From: Hygrophila difformis
Lineage: Eukaryota; Streptophyta; Magnoliopsida; Lamiales; Acanthaceae
Reading direction: 5' to 3'
Assembly (NCBI GenBank): GCA_030278955.1
Contig: JAOANR010000003.1
Coordinates: 17,879,050 to 17,943,049, forward strand
Length of the DNA: 64,000 bases
Under the pieces are notes generated by a model. That model was given only the letters and a program-made list of their open reading frames with translations, did no database searches and had not been told where the DNA came from. Position numbers and translations under genes: made by a program. The first letter of the stretch is position 1, and every line of letters begins with the position of its first letter. Below are positions 52,255-62,766 of the stretch, piece after piece.

Positions 52255-52760
52255 TCTATCTATATAATAAATCCTGAATATTTTTTGGCCTGTGTAGATT
52301 CTATTGCCCTTATTCAATATAATTTTTTTTTTGACTAGCCAAAGGCCTGATAACAAACAAGGAAGAGAAAAACAAACAGGAAACAGAAAACTAAGGAAAC
52401 AAAGACGAAAGGCAGTTACACCCTAGGAAACCATGTTCTTATGGCATCCGCAAAGAGTTCCCTTTTGACAAAATCGGGTGGGAATGCCCAAGTAGTGAAA
52501 AACTCTTCATTGGATGCACCTCGTCGAGCAAGACAATCGGCCACTTTGTTACCCTTGCGATGCACGTGATGAACGCCAACAAAATCCAAGGAGTTCCTCA
52601 CCCTACTAATCCGGGTAAGGAGAGGTTATTCAATATAATTGATTCTTTTTAATCTTTAGGGTTTTATCAGTAATTATACCAACATTTTATAATCAATGGC
52701 TACAATTAATCCACGTCATCGCTGACTAAACGCTGACTAATTCCAACTCACCATCCACAT
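52255..52760 (+). mobile_element. Helitron 5' end (plus), carrying a LINE insert
   Basis: A|TCTATCTATATAATAAATCC, then GGCCTGTGTAGATTCTATTG. After the LINE insert (52323-52625) it resumes with AGGGTTTTATCAGTAATTAT and CCACGTCATCGCTGACTAA, inverted matches to the interior near 27345-27450. Stands head-to-head with the minus end at 52230, 24 bp apart. The 3' end was not found. Confidence 0.55.
52323..52625 (-). mobile_element. 303-bp 5'-truncated LINE insertion with TSD
   Basis: Minus strand: last ORF2 codons (VADCLARRGASNEEFFTTWA to TWFPRV, stop at 52416), short 3' UTR and poly(A) (T run at 52323-52332 on the plus strand). Flanked by a perfect 13-bp duplication TTATTCAATATAA (52310-52322 and 52626-52638). 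Same subfamily as 41762-44230. Confidence 0.92.
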
Positions 52761-53107
52761 CATCAATATTTATATATAGAAAATAAATCTGTCTATTAAC
52801 ATAATAAAAATCTTGAGAAAATCTTCTTATATAACTTAAAAGATATAAATTGATTAAAACTATATAATATAAATTATTTGTTTGTATATATTTTAGAATA
52901 TTATTATAATATTATTAAATAAATTTAATTTAGGTTATATCAACATAAGGAATATAATAACTATATTTTAAATAAAAATATATCATTAAAAATATATATT
53001 GAAACTTGATCATTAAAATCTTAATCAGTTATAAAAAAATTTAATCAAAGTTTAGTCACGAGTTTTGTATATCGGGTCTAATTTTGAAACTTGATCTCAT
53101 AAATATA

Positions 53108-53254
53108 ATTTTTTTTAGGTGAATATCAGGGTATCCATAGGTCACATTGGACTTAAGACTAATCCCTCGAATATCTGCAATGACAATTAAGGCGCCTCTC
53201 CCAAAGCAGTTTTTTGCATACACAAGGCTCGAACCCGAGACCTTGCTTAAGCGA
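53108..53254 (-). mobile_element. tRNA-derived SINE, 5'-shortened
   Basis: The complement contains a good B box (GGTTCGAGCC) but lacks the A-box head. T run at the left is the tail. Perfect 12-bp duplication CTCATAAATATA on both sides (53096-53107; 53255-53266). Confidence 0.85.
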
Positions 53255-53351
53255 CTCATAAATATAGTTTTGATAAATAAAATAATATAAAGGAAAACTA
53301 AGTATTATTAAAAAAAAAAGATATAATGTTAGTTTTTAATATATTAAATTA

Positions 53352-53420
53352 TCTATATCTACCTATATATATAAATCTTAAATATTTTTTAGTTTACACA
53401 GACTATATTATCTTTTTTAA
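53352..53420 (+). mobile_element. Helitron 5'-end-like sequence
   Basis: A|TCTATATCTACCTATATATA then AATATTTTTTAGTTTACACA, similar in order to the end at 52255. No 3' end seen downstream. Confidence 0.4.
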
Positions 53421-54031
53421 CGTGAATTCATTATTTCTAAAGAAATTTTGAAAAACCTTATTTAAGGTGTAATCAGTTAATTGACTCTAAAAATATTGCT
53501 TAATATAAAATGACCCATCACCTAAAAAATTTCATATCATTCTAAACAAATTCTACATCATTTTTAAAAGGAAAAAAAGAAAGAAAATGAAAAAAAAATA
53601 ATAGTTCAATTATTAACATAATATCCTTAATTGTTAACTATTTCGATATAAAATAAAAATGTATATGAAAGTCTGAGTAAATTGTCATACATAGTCTTTT
53701 ATGGTTATTCAAACTTTGAATTGTTAAAGGTTATTTTTTTCCAATTGCTCTTACTATTTTAGATATGAAAGCGAAACTATATATGTAACATCCCAAATTT
53801 TTATTATACAATACCTACAATTAGTATTTTATGGGATTATATTCTCACTATTAATTTTGAGGAATTATTTCATTTTTTAAGTTGTTAAAATTTTACAAAG
53901 GGGTATTGTTGTATTTTAAATTATTTGTTACTTAGGAAGATTAAATTTTACTGGGTGCATATGTTCATCAATAAGTTATTACCATACTTTTTAAAGTTTA
54001 TTAGTATTAGGGACTAGATGTTTTAAAATAT
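53421..54031. other. AT-rich non-coding stretch, possible LTR start
   Basis: 53730-53783 is an inverted match to about 50557-50612 (CAATTGCTCTTA, TATTTTAGATAT, GAAACTATAT). At 53784 TGTAACATCCCAAATTT resembles a gypsy LTR start, cut after about 250 bp by the element at 54032. Confidence 0.4.
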
Positions 54032-56193
54032 TGATGCACCCTGTGAAACCACATTTAAATAAGCTTAAATTATGATAAAATGAACCTAAATTGCATGCAT
54101 GAGACCTTATTTTACTGCTTTTTAGTGTATATTTCATGTAATGTGTAAATATTAATAAGACCGGTTAAATTGAGCTTATCCGAGCCCAATTTACCTTGTT
54201 TTATGCTTTTTTAATAAGACTTTGGCAATTCTAATACATTGCAATGGTGTTTCAGGCATTAAAAGGAAGAAAGAAGATGTTCGGAGGTCAAAGGATGCAA
54301 AATTCGGAATTTTCAACACTGGAAGGCTCCAGAATGCGCCACATAGGCATGGCGGCGCATAAAACTGCTCTCCAGCGCCATTTTATGCGCCACCTCAACA
54401 CTTGGGAAAATTTCGGATGGAAAAAGCTTCAGGATGCGCCACAATAGCTTGGTGGCGCCTAAAACTGCTTCGGAGCGCCACAAAATGCGCCACAGGGTAA
54501 AATTTGGGAAATTGTCAGAATGCACCGCACCTTCTTGGCGGCGCATAAAAGTGCCCTTCTGCGCCACTTTTGCGCCACTTTCGAAATTCGGAAAATCTCC
54601 GTATGCGCCGCACCTTGTTGGTGGCGCCGAAAACCTCTTCCGAGCGCCACTTTTTGCGCCACAGTCGCGGTTGAGCAGTTTTCTAACCTCCCGAACACGG
54701 TTTTAAGGTCCGTTTTTCTTCATTTCTTCAGACCAGACTTCATTTTCATCGACAGAAACACTCTGAAAACATCTGGAAAATGGGAGAAGAAGGCCGGAAA
54801 CACAAAATCAAGCTGGAGGAATTGGCCAGAATGTTGTTCTGAGTGAATTATTCTTATCATAGGTGTTGCCTTTCTTTTTCTTGCTTTGTAATGAATTGAA
54901 TTTGCCTCTAAATGTAATCTGCTATCATGTTCTTAATTTGTAGACGGATTTCTGTAATGTTCGTGTTAGAAGTGTTCTAGAACGGGAGTTCAGAATCACT
55001 TTGAAGTACGAATTCATCTTTTATGGAAGTAATATAATATGTCGATGTTTAATTCTGTAATCTGGATTAATCTGTTTGAATTATTAGAATGTGGATTAAA
55101 ATCATGTATTGTATGCCAAGAGTTTGATCGATGATTAGGTTTGGATAGAAATCTTGAATCTGCTATTTTATCTGCTGACTCTGGATTGAACGATTAATCT
55201 GTTAGCATTATAAAATCTGTCTAATTAGATTTAAGCGCCATTTTGCCTGAAGTATAGAAGTGAAATCTTACTGTTTTGGTGTAATTTGCTTTTAATCGAT
55301 TAGACTGGAATCTGTAATATTAAATCTGCTATCAAAATTATTAATCTGCTAAAGCCTGAAATGATCGATCAATCTTAATTCCCTATTTTTAGTAATCTGG
55401 CATTAACTCTAATCTGTCTGCATTTTAATATTATTAATTAAATCTAGTTTACCATGTTTTGCTATTATTTTACCATAATTGTTAAATTATTTACACTGTT
55501 CTGCATAATTAAATGTTAGAATTCAATTCTGTGATTTCTGCTTTGCTAAATCGGGAGATAAAAAGTAGAATTAATATTTTAGTACCGGAATTGGGAATAA
55601 ATTACATTATAAATGAATTCTGGCATGTGCACAATGATTTGGGAAATGAAAAGTGTCTTTTAATTGCTATAGGAAAATTTGTAAGCTTGGGAAAGACTCA
55701 AATTTAGGCCTAGAATAATGATTGCAGAATGTTAGATAATTTAACCAACTTCCATGAAATCCGTTTAAGCATAATTTGATTATTAGCAGATTATAATATT
55801 TTTTTAATCTTTATAAAATAATTAATTTTAAGAAATTGATCTTTTTAGACATTGAAAAATGCTAAATCAATATGCAATTTCTACTTTATATAAAGATGGC
55901 AATATTTAAAATATTACAAGCATCTCCCATTTATATCCTTATTAAATATAATTTTAATTTGCTTTATTTTAAATTTAACGTCACTATTTTTAATTATATC
56001 ACCATTAGAATTAATCAAAATCTTTTTAAATATATTAAATATAATTAATGAACTTAAGAACAATTAAAATTTCTTCGGAATGAAATAATATTCTGAAATT
56101 CCCTGTGGATTCGACCCGGTATTCACCGGTTTTTATTACTTGATGACAACCATCCGCTTGTGGTAAAATATGAGTAGTGAAAATCACCCATCA
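54032..56193 (+). repeat. 5' LTR of the Athila-like element
   Basis: Proposed from TGATGCACCCTG to CACCCATCA; TGATG and CATCA are inverted. The 3' end is fixed by the PBS seven bases later; the 5' end is inferred. It contains a hairpin array (54334-54670) and, near the end, GATTCGACCCGGTATTCACC, typical of this LTR class. Confidence 0.55.
54334..54670 (+). repeat. Array of four GCGCC hairpins in the LTR
   Basis: Units of about 90-100 bp: stem ATGCGCC/GGCGCAT (54334, 54354), GCGCCAC/GTGGCGC (54436, 54452), ATGCACCGC/GCGGCGCAT with one mismatch (54520, 54538), GCGCCGC/GTGGCGC with one G:U (54605, 54621). Each is followed by two further forward half-sites of type GCGCCA. Confidence 0.85.
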
Positions 56194-56199
56194 AGTTTT

Positions 56200-56217
56200 T
56201 GGCGCCGTTGCCGGGGA
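56200..56217 (+). other. Primer-binding site (tRNA-Asp type)
   Basis: TGGCGCCGTTGCCGGGGA, complementary to the 3' end of tRNA-Asp, the usual primer of Athila and Tat elements. Confidence 0.92.
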
Positions 56218-56321
56218 ATTTGTTGTGAATTTTTAATTGTTTTCAGTTTATTAATTTAAATCTATTAAGTTAAATATTAATTTAACTGTTACTTATTTTA
56301 CTTTATTTTATTTAATATTTG

Positions 56322-57028
56322 CAGTGCGAAGCAAACAAGCAGAAATAGCTTATGATCCTGAAATTGAGCGTACTCTTAGAGCTATTAGATTAGGGAAACG
56401 TAGGAGACCAGCTCAGTTGGAAATTTTAATTAATTCATCCTCTGATGAAGAAGACTATTCTCCAACGACTGGAGTTTCAACAATTCAAACTAATCAATTA
56501 GTTGCTCAGTTCAATAGGTTAAACATGGCAGCGAATAATAATGATAATCAGGGTAATAATGGAGGTAACGGTGGTGATTTGGAGCACGATGATCAAGCTG
56601 AAATGACCATTGAAGAACACTTACAAGGAACTAGTGGAAATCTGCTTAATAGAACTCCAAGGCCAGATGTAGATGCTTTAAGCTTTACCCTTCAGCCTGC
56701 ACTAATCACAATGGTTCAAGCTAATCAATATAATGGAGCACCTACTAATGATGCTGTAGAACACATAAGGAACTTTCTGGACTATTGTGATACAATGAAA
56801 ATAAATGGTGTTACTAGTGATGAAATTAAGTTGAGATTGTTCTCGTTTTCACTCAGAGATAAAGCTAAAACTTGGTACAACTCACTTCAATTAAGGGATG
56901 TCACTACTTGGGATAAAATGTTAGAAGCTTTCTTAGAACAATTCTTCCCACCATCCAAGGTTATTGAATTACAAGAAAAAATCAAAGAATTTGTGCAAGA
57001 TGAGGGTGAAACTTTACTTGAAGCATGA
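56322..57028 (+). pseudogene. Athila-like gag, N-terminal part up to an in-frame TGA
   Basis: Reads RSKQAEIAYDPEIERTLRAI, an acidic linker, RPDVDALSFTLQPALITMVQ, then the retrotransposon Gag core (NDAVEHIRNFLDYCDTMKIN; LFSFSLRDKAKTWYNSL; FLEQFFPPSK). It stops at TGA 57026-57028, where a Trp (TGG) is usual (LLEA-stop-DRYNTLLARCPNHGF). The next segment continues in the same frame. There is no ATG: GCAGTGCGAAGC suggests loss of one A from ATGCGAAGC, or a splice acceptor at TTTAATATTTGCAG. Confidence 0.85.
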
Positions 57029-60000
57029 GATAGATATAACACTTTATTGGCGAGATGCCCGAATCATGGCTTTGAAGATTGGCAGCAGATGCACTTCTTC
57101 TACAATGGGTTGATTGATCATTGGAGGAACTTGTTGGATGCAGCAGCTGGAGATTCCTTTCTGTCTATAGGACCCTCTAGAGCTAAGGAAATCATAGAGA
57201 AAAAGATTTCTAATATGAAAAAATTTCCTGGTAAGAAAAATGCTAGAAATAAAACAAAAGGGGGAATCTATGAGGTAGAAAAGGCAGTTGCTATAGATTC
57301 TAAGTTAGATGCTTTAATGAGGGAGGTTTCTACACTTAAGAAAGGTCAAGCTAAAGTTGTGAGATGCGGTATTTGTCATGGACCTCACAAGTCATCAGCT
57401 TGTCACTTGCTTGATCAAGGACTTCAAGAGACTATGCAGTGCGAGGGGACTGAGGAGCAAGTGGAAGATGTGAACTACGTGGGAAATAGGCAGCAAAACT
57501 ACAACCAAAACCGTCCTCAAAATCAAAACTTCTATCCAAATCAGAATTCTCAATTTCAACAAAACACCTATCCACAAAACAACCGTCAATCTTATCCACA
57601 AAACCAAAATCAAAATTACCCAAATCAAAATACAAATCAAAACCAGAATTTTCAAAATCAAAATCAAAACCAAAACTATAATCAAAACCGAAATCAGAAT
57701 CAACCTTTTTACCCTAACCAACAGCCTAGGAACTTTCAACCTCAACAACAGCTGCAACAAAATCAAGTAAGTGATGAGGTCAATTTAAAAGAGTTAATGA
57801 GCACAATCGTGTCTCAACAACAAACAATTCAGCAAATGCAAGCCTCAATGAGAAATTTAGAAGTACAAGTTGGTCAAATTGCTAGGGACACTTCAAATAG
57901 ACAACAAGGAACACTACCAAGCATGCCTGATCCTAATCCAAAAGAGCAATGTAAAGCAATCACTTTAAGGAACAAAAAGGAATTACCTAATCCTTACCCT
58001 TCCTTAGATGATCCAGAGGTTTTAGCTGATGCTATAGATGATCAAAATGAGGATATAGAGAAAGAAACTCAGCATAAAAACACTGATGAGCCTAAGGAGA
58101 GTGAGAAACTTCGAGTTGAACAAGATAAGGGTAAAGGAAACTCTGCTGTCTCAGTCAAGCCATATCAGCCACCTATTCCATATCCACAGCGTCTTAAGAG
58201 GGGTAAGGAAGATAAAGATTATGCCAAATTCTTAGAAGTCTTTAAAAATTTAAGAATTGATATTCCTTTTTCTGATGCCATTGCACAAATGCCTGTGTAT
58301 GCTAAGTTTTTAAAAGAAATTCTATCAAAAAAGAGGAGTGTTGATGATGAAGAGAAAGTGACACTTACGGGGGAATGCAGTGCAATCTTACAAAGAAGGC
58401 AACCTATTAAACAAAAAGATCCTGGGAGTTATACTATTCCGTGCATTATTGGCACTAAAGAATTCAACAAAGCTCTGTGTGATCTCGGGTCTAGTATTAA
58501 TCTGATGCCTCTACATGTCTTTAGAGAACTAGGAGTAGGAGTTGTGAAGCCTACTAGGATGCAGTTACATCTTGCTGATAGATCTATTAGGACTCCTTTA
58601 GGCATTGTAGAAGATGTTCCAGTTCAAGTAGAGAGCTTCATTTTCCCTGTTGACTTTGTTGTTTTTGATATGGAAAAAGACATTGATATTCCTCTGATTT
58701 TAGGTAGACCATTTTTGCAAACTGGTAGGGCTATGGTTGATATGGATGATGGTAAAATTACACTTAAAGTAGGTAATGAACAAGTGTCGTTTGACATTTC
58801 TAAGACAACTAAAACACAATACGCTAGTTCTGACACCTACCCGTGTAATAGAGTCACAGCTATCTATCAGGAGGATGAGGTGATTGAGAGAGAGTTCTTT
58901 GCTAGACACGATCCCTATAGGAAATTTGAGCAGTTAGTGGAGAGTTGTGAGGACTTAGCTGAAAGTAAGTGTGAGGGAGGATTACCTGTGCAAGTAACAT
59001 GTGCAATAGAAGAATCTAAGTTAGTCCCGTCTGTTGAAAAGCCACCTACATTGACATTAAAAGAGCTGCCATCACATTTGAGGTATATTTTTCTTGGTGA
59101 GAATGATACTTTACCTGTTATTGCAAGTAATAAATTGAATGATAATCAATTAAATGCATTAACCCAAGTGTTGAGTAAGCATGTTAGAGCAATAGGTTGG
59201 ACGATAGCTGACATCAAGGGACTGAGTCCAGCATTGTGTACACATCGGATTTATATGGAGGAGGATGACAAGCTAGTGAGACAGCCCCAGAGGAGATTGA
59301 ATCCACATCTACAAGAAGCTGTAAGATCAGAGGTTATTAAACTACTCGATGCAGGTATTATCTATCCTATCTCTGATAGTCAGTGGGTGAGTCCAGTTCA
59401 AGTAGTGCCTAAAAAGGGAGGTATGACTGTGATTAGAAATGAAAATGGTGAATTAGTACCTACTAGACCTACTACTGGATGGCGTGTATGCATTGATTAT
59501 AGGAGATTGAATGATAAGACTAGGAAAGATCATTTCCCACTGCCTTTTATTGATCAAATGTTAGAGCGTTTAGCTGGTCATGAGTTTTATTGCTTTTTAG
59601 ATGGCTATTCTGGTTATAATCAAGTTCCAATTGCACCTGAGGATCAAGATAAAACTACATTTACATGTCCTTACGGTACATTTGCATATAGGAGAATGCC
59701 ATTTGGTTTGTGTAATGCTCCAGCTGCATTTCAGAGATGCATGATGTCTATATTTTCTGATTTAATTGAGACATGCATTGAGGTATTTATGGATGATTTT
59801 TCTGTATTTGGGTTTGATTTTGAGAAATGCTTAATTAACTTGGAAAAAATTCTGATTAGATGTGAAGAGTCAAATTTAGTTCTTAATTGGGAAAAATGTC
59901 ATTTTATGGTTAATGAAGGTATTGTCTTAGGACATAAGATTTCTAAAAATGGCATTGAAGTTGATAGGGCTAAAGTAGAAGTGATTGCAAAAATTCCACC

Positions 60001-61951
60001 TCCTAATAATTTAAAAACTTTGAGAAGTTTTCTGGGACATGCTGGATTTTATCGGAGGTTCATAAAAGATTTTTCAAAAATTGCATTACCTCTGTTTAAG
60101 TTGCTATGTAAAGATGTCGAATTTGATTTTACTGACGAGTGTATTGAGGCGTTCAATAGGATCAAGGAAGCATTGGTGACAGCACCAATTATTCAGCCAC
60201 CTGACTGGAGTTTGCCATTCGAGATCATGAGCGATGCTAGTGACTTTGCTGTTGGAGCAGTATTGGGTCAACGAAAGGATAAGAAACTTCATGTTATTTA
60301 TTATGCTAGTCAGGCTTTAAATACTGCACAGAGAAATTATGCCACCACTGAAAAAGAACTTTTATATGTTGTTTATGCATGTGAAAAATTTAGACCATAT
60401 CTGATATGCTCAAAAACTGTAGTTTATACTGATCATGCTGCTATTAAATATCTGTTTGCAAAGAAAGATGCTAAACCACAGTTAATTAGATGGGTATTAT
60501 TGTTACAGGAATTTGACTTGGAAATTAAAGATAGAAAAGGAGATGAGAATCCTGTAGCTGATCATTTATCTAGATTGGAGCATGAAAAAGGGGAAGAAAG
60601 ATTAATTAATGATACATTTCCTGATGAAAATTTGTATTTAATAAATAACACTTCCTCTGATCCGGGATTTGCTGATTTTGTGAATTATTTAGCATGTGGT
60701 GTAATTCCTGATCATCTAAAATGGCATAGCCAGAAACAAAAATTTAAAACTGATGCTAAATATTTTATTTGGGATGAACCTTATTTGTTTAGACTCTGTT
60801 CAGATCAAATCGTAAGGAGATGCATCCCTGATGAAGATTTTGAAAAAGTGTTAAAGGCTTGCCACGAAGGACCTGGAGGAGGACATGTTGGACCGAATAG
60901 GACAGCTCATAAGGTACTCGAATGTGGTTTATATTGGCCTAATATTTATCGTGATGCTAGATCATTTGTGCTAAAATGTGATGTATGTCAAAGGGCTGGT
61001 AATATCACTAAAAGAGATGAAATGCCATTAAAGGGAATTATGCCTGTTGAGTTGTTTGATTTGTGGGGAATTGATTTCATGGGTCCATTTCCACCATCTA
61101 ATGGGAAATTGTATATTCTTGTTGCTGTTGAGTATGTTTCAAAATGGGTAGAAGCTGAATCATGTGCTTTAAATGATGCTAAACAAGTGATTAAATTTTT
61201 GAAAAAGCAAATCTTTACTCGTTTTGGTGTGCCTAAAGCGATCATTAGTGATGGTGGATCTCATTTTGTTAATAGGGCTGTTAATCAATTGTTATCTAAA
61301 TTTCATGTTCACCATAGGATAACAACACCCTATCATCCTCAAGCCAATGGTCAGGTAGAAGTCACTAATCATGAGATTAAAAAGATTTTGGAAGCCACTG
61401 TAGGAAAATCTAGAAAAGATTGGACTTTTAATTTAGATGAAGCATTGTGGGCTTATAGGACAGCTTTTAAAACACCTATAGGTATGACTCCTTTTAAATT
61501 AGTTTATGGTAAAGCTTGTCACTTACCTTTTGAACTTGAGTTTAAATCACTTTGGGCTATGAAGAAATTGAATTTTGAGTTTAAAGAGGCTCAAGAAAAA
61601 AGGAAAATAGATCTTACTGAATTAGAAGAAATTAGACGTCAAGCTTATGATAATGCTCTAATTTATAAGGAGAGAACGAAGCTTTATCATGATAAGATGC
61701 TTAGGCCTAAGGTATTTGAAGCTGGACAATTAGTGCTTTTATTTAATTCTAGATTTAAACTATTTCCTGGTAAATTGAAGACAAAATGGTCAGGACCTTT
61801 TAGGATTGTTAAGGTGATGGATAATGGTGCAGTAGTTTTAAAAGCTGAAGATGAAAGGGAATTTACTGTAAATGGTCAAAGACTTAAACATTATTTTGGA
61901 GATGAAGTTAAATTCATCGAACAAATTAATGTTAAGCCTTTGGTTGTTTAA
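57029..61951 (+). pseudogene. Athila-like gag C-terminus, protease, RT, RNase H and integrase
   Basis: About 1640 codons open to the stop at 61951. In order: CCHC knuckle CGICHGPHKSSAC (about 57364); an Asn/Gln-rich region rich in NQNQN (57480-57770); coiled segment; protease with CDLGSSINLMP (about 58480); RT with DYRRLNDKTRKDHFPLPF and catalytic VFMDDFSVFG (about 59790); RNase H (IMSDASDFAVGAVLGQ); integrase HHCC finger (CHEGPGGGHVG ... CDVCQRAG) and all three acids (GIDFMGPFPP, IISDGGSHF, NGQVEVTNHEIKK). Everything looks intact; the only lesions are the missing start and the TGA upstream. Confidence 0.92.
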
Positions 61952-62460
61952 ATCTGCTTATTAAAGTAATTGCATTGCATATTAATTATAGATTGAGTTT
62001 TTATTTATTAAAATTTATAAAAACTAATAAAAATTATAAAATGAGAGAAAAAGACAAAAATATTTTGCATTTTATTGTTTATGTGCTTTTAGCTGCTTTA
62101 TTGCTTTTGTTAATTTAAGTTGTGTTTTTATTTTAATTATGTTGTTTAAATTTTATGTTATGTTATTTGCATGTGTTCAATAAAGTGAGTAGGACATTGC
62201 CTATGAATTGGAATAAGTAGCAAAATATTGAGAAATGATGGATTTATGTGTGCTTGGAGGATTGAGCTTGACATGTGTATTTTGACTCGGTGATGAGTTA
62301 AGGAGGAGGATCTATATGGACTAGTTGGTTTAATTGATGAGAATTATGACCCGGGAGGATTTAAAAAGTTTATATATGCTAAATCTGACTTGCTAACCTT
62401 GGGGATTGAATAAACTATCAATTTGGTTGAGTTTGAGCTGAAATTCGAGTGTCACAGAAT
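61952..62460 (+). other. Non-coding 3' region after pol
   Basis: AT-rich, no open frame of note; consistent with the long untranslated region after pol in Athila-type elements. Confidence 0.6.
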
Positions 62461-62466
62461 CAGTTT

Positions 62467-62766
62467 AGGCGCCACACCTTCATGGTGGCGCCTAAAATCA
62501 AGCTCAGGCGCCACTTTTTGCGTCAATTTCAACCTTTGAAAAATCTAGAGTCAGTTTATGCGCCACACATACTGTGTGGCGCCTAAAACTGCTCCCTAGC
62601 GCCAAAAAATGCGCCATTTTTAAACTTGAAAAAAGTTGAAGTCAGGTTATGCGCCACATACACTGTGTGGCGCATAAAAGTACCTCCGAGCGCCAATGAA
62701 TGCGCCATTTTCGGACTTGGGATTTTTCAGAAAAAAACATAGGCGCCACATCAACTGAGTGGCGCC
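62467..62766 (+). repeat. Array of four GCGCCAC hairpins after pol
   Basis: Stems: AGGCGCCAC/GTGGCGCCT (62467, 62485), GCGCCACAC/GTGTGGCGC (62560, 62574), TTATGCGCCACA/TGTGGCGCATAA (62647, 62666), GGCGCCAC/GTGGCGCC (62742, 62759). Downstream half-sites follow each unit, as in the LTR array. Flanking sequence differs from the LTR, so this is not the 3' LTR copy. Confidence 0.85.

Noticed and set aside
57395..57766. Antisense frame rich in Leu/Ile/Val
   Set aside because: Shadow of the Asn/Gln-rich part of the gypsy polyprotein.
54334..62766. The two GCGCCAC arrays as evidence for an LTR pair
   Set aside because: Sequences before and after the arrays do not match; the second array is in the region after pol.
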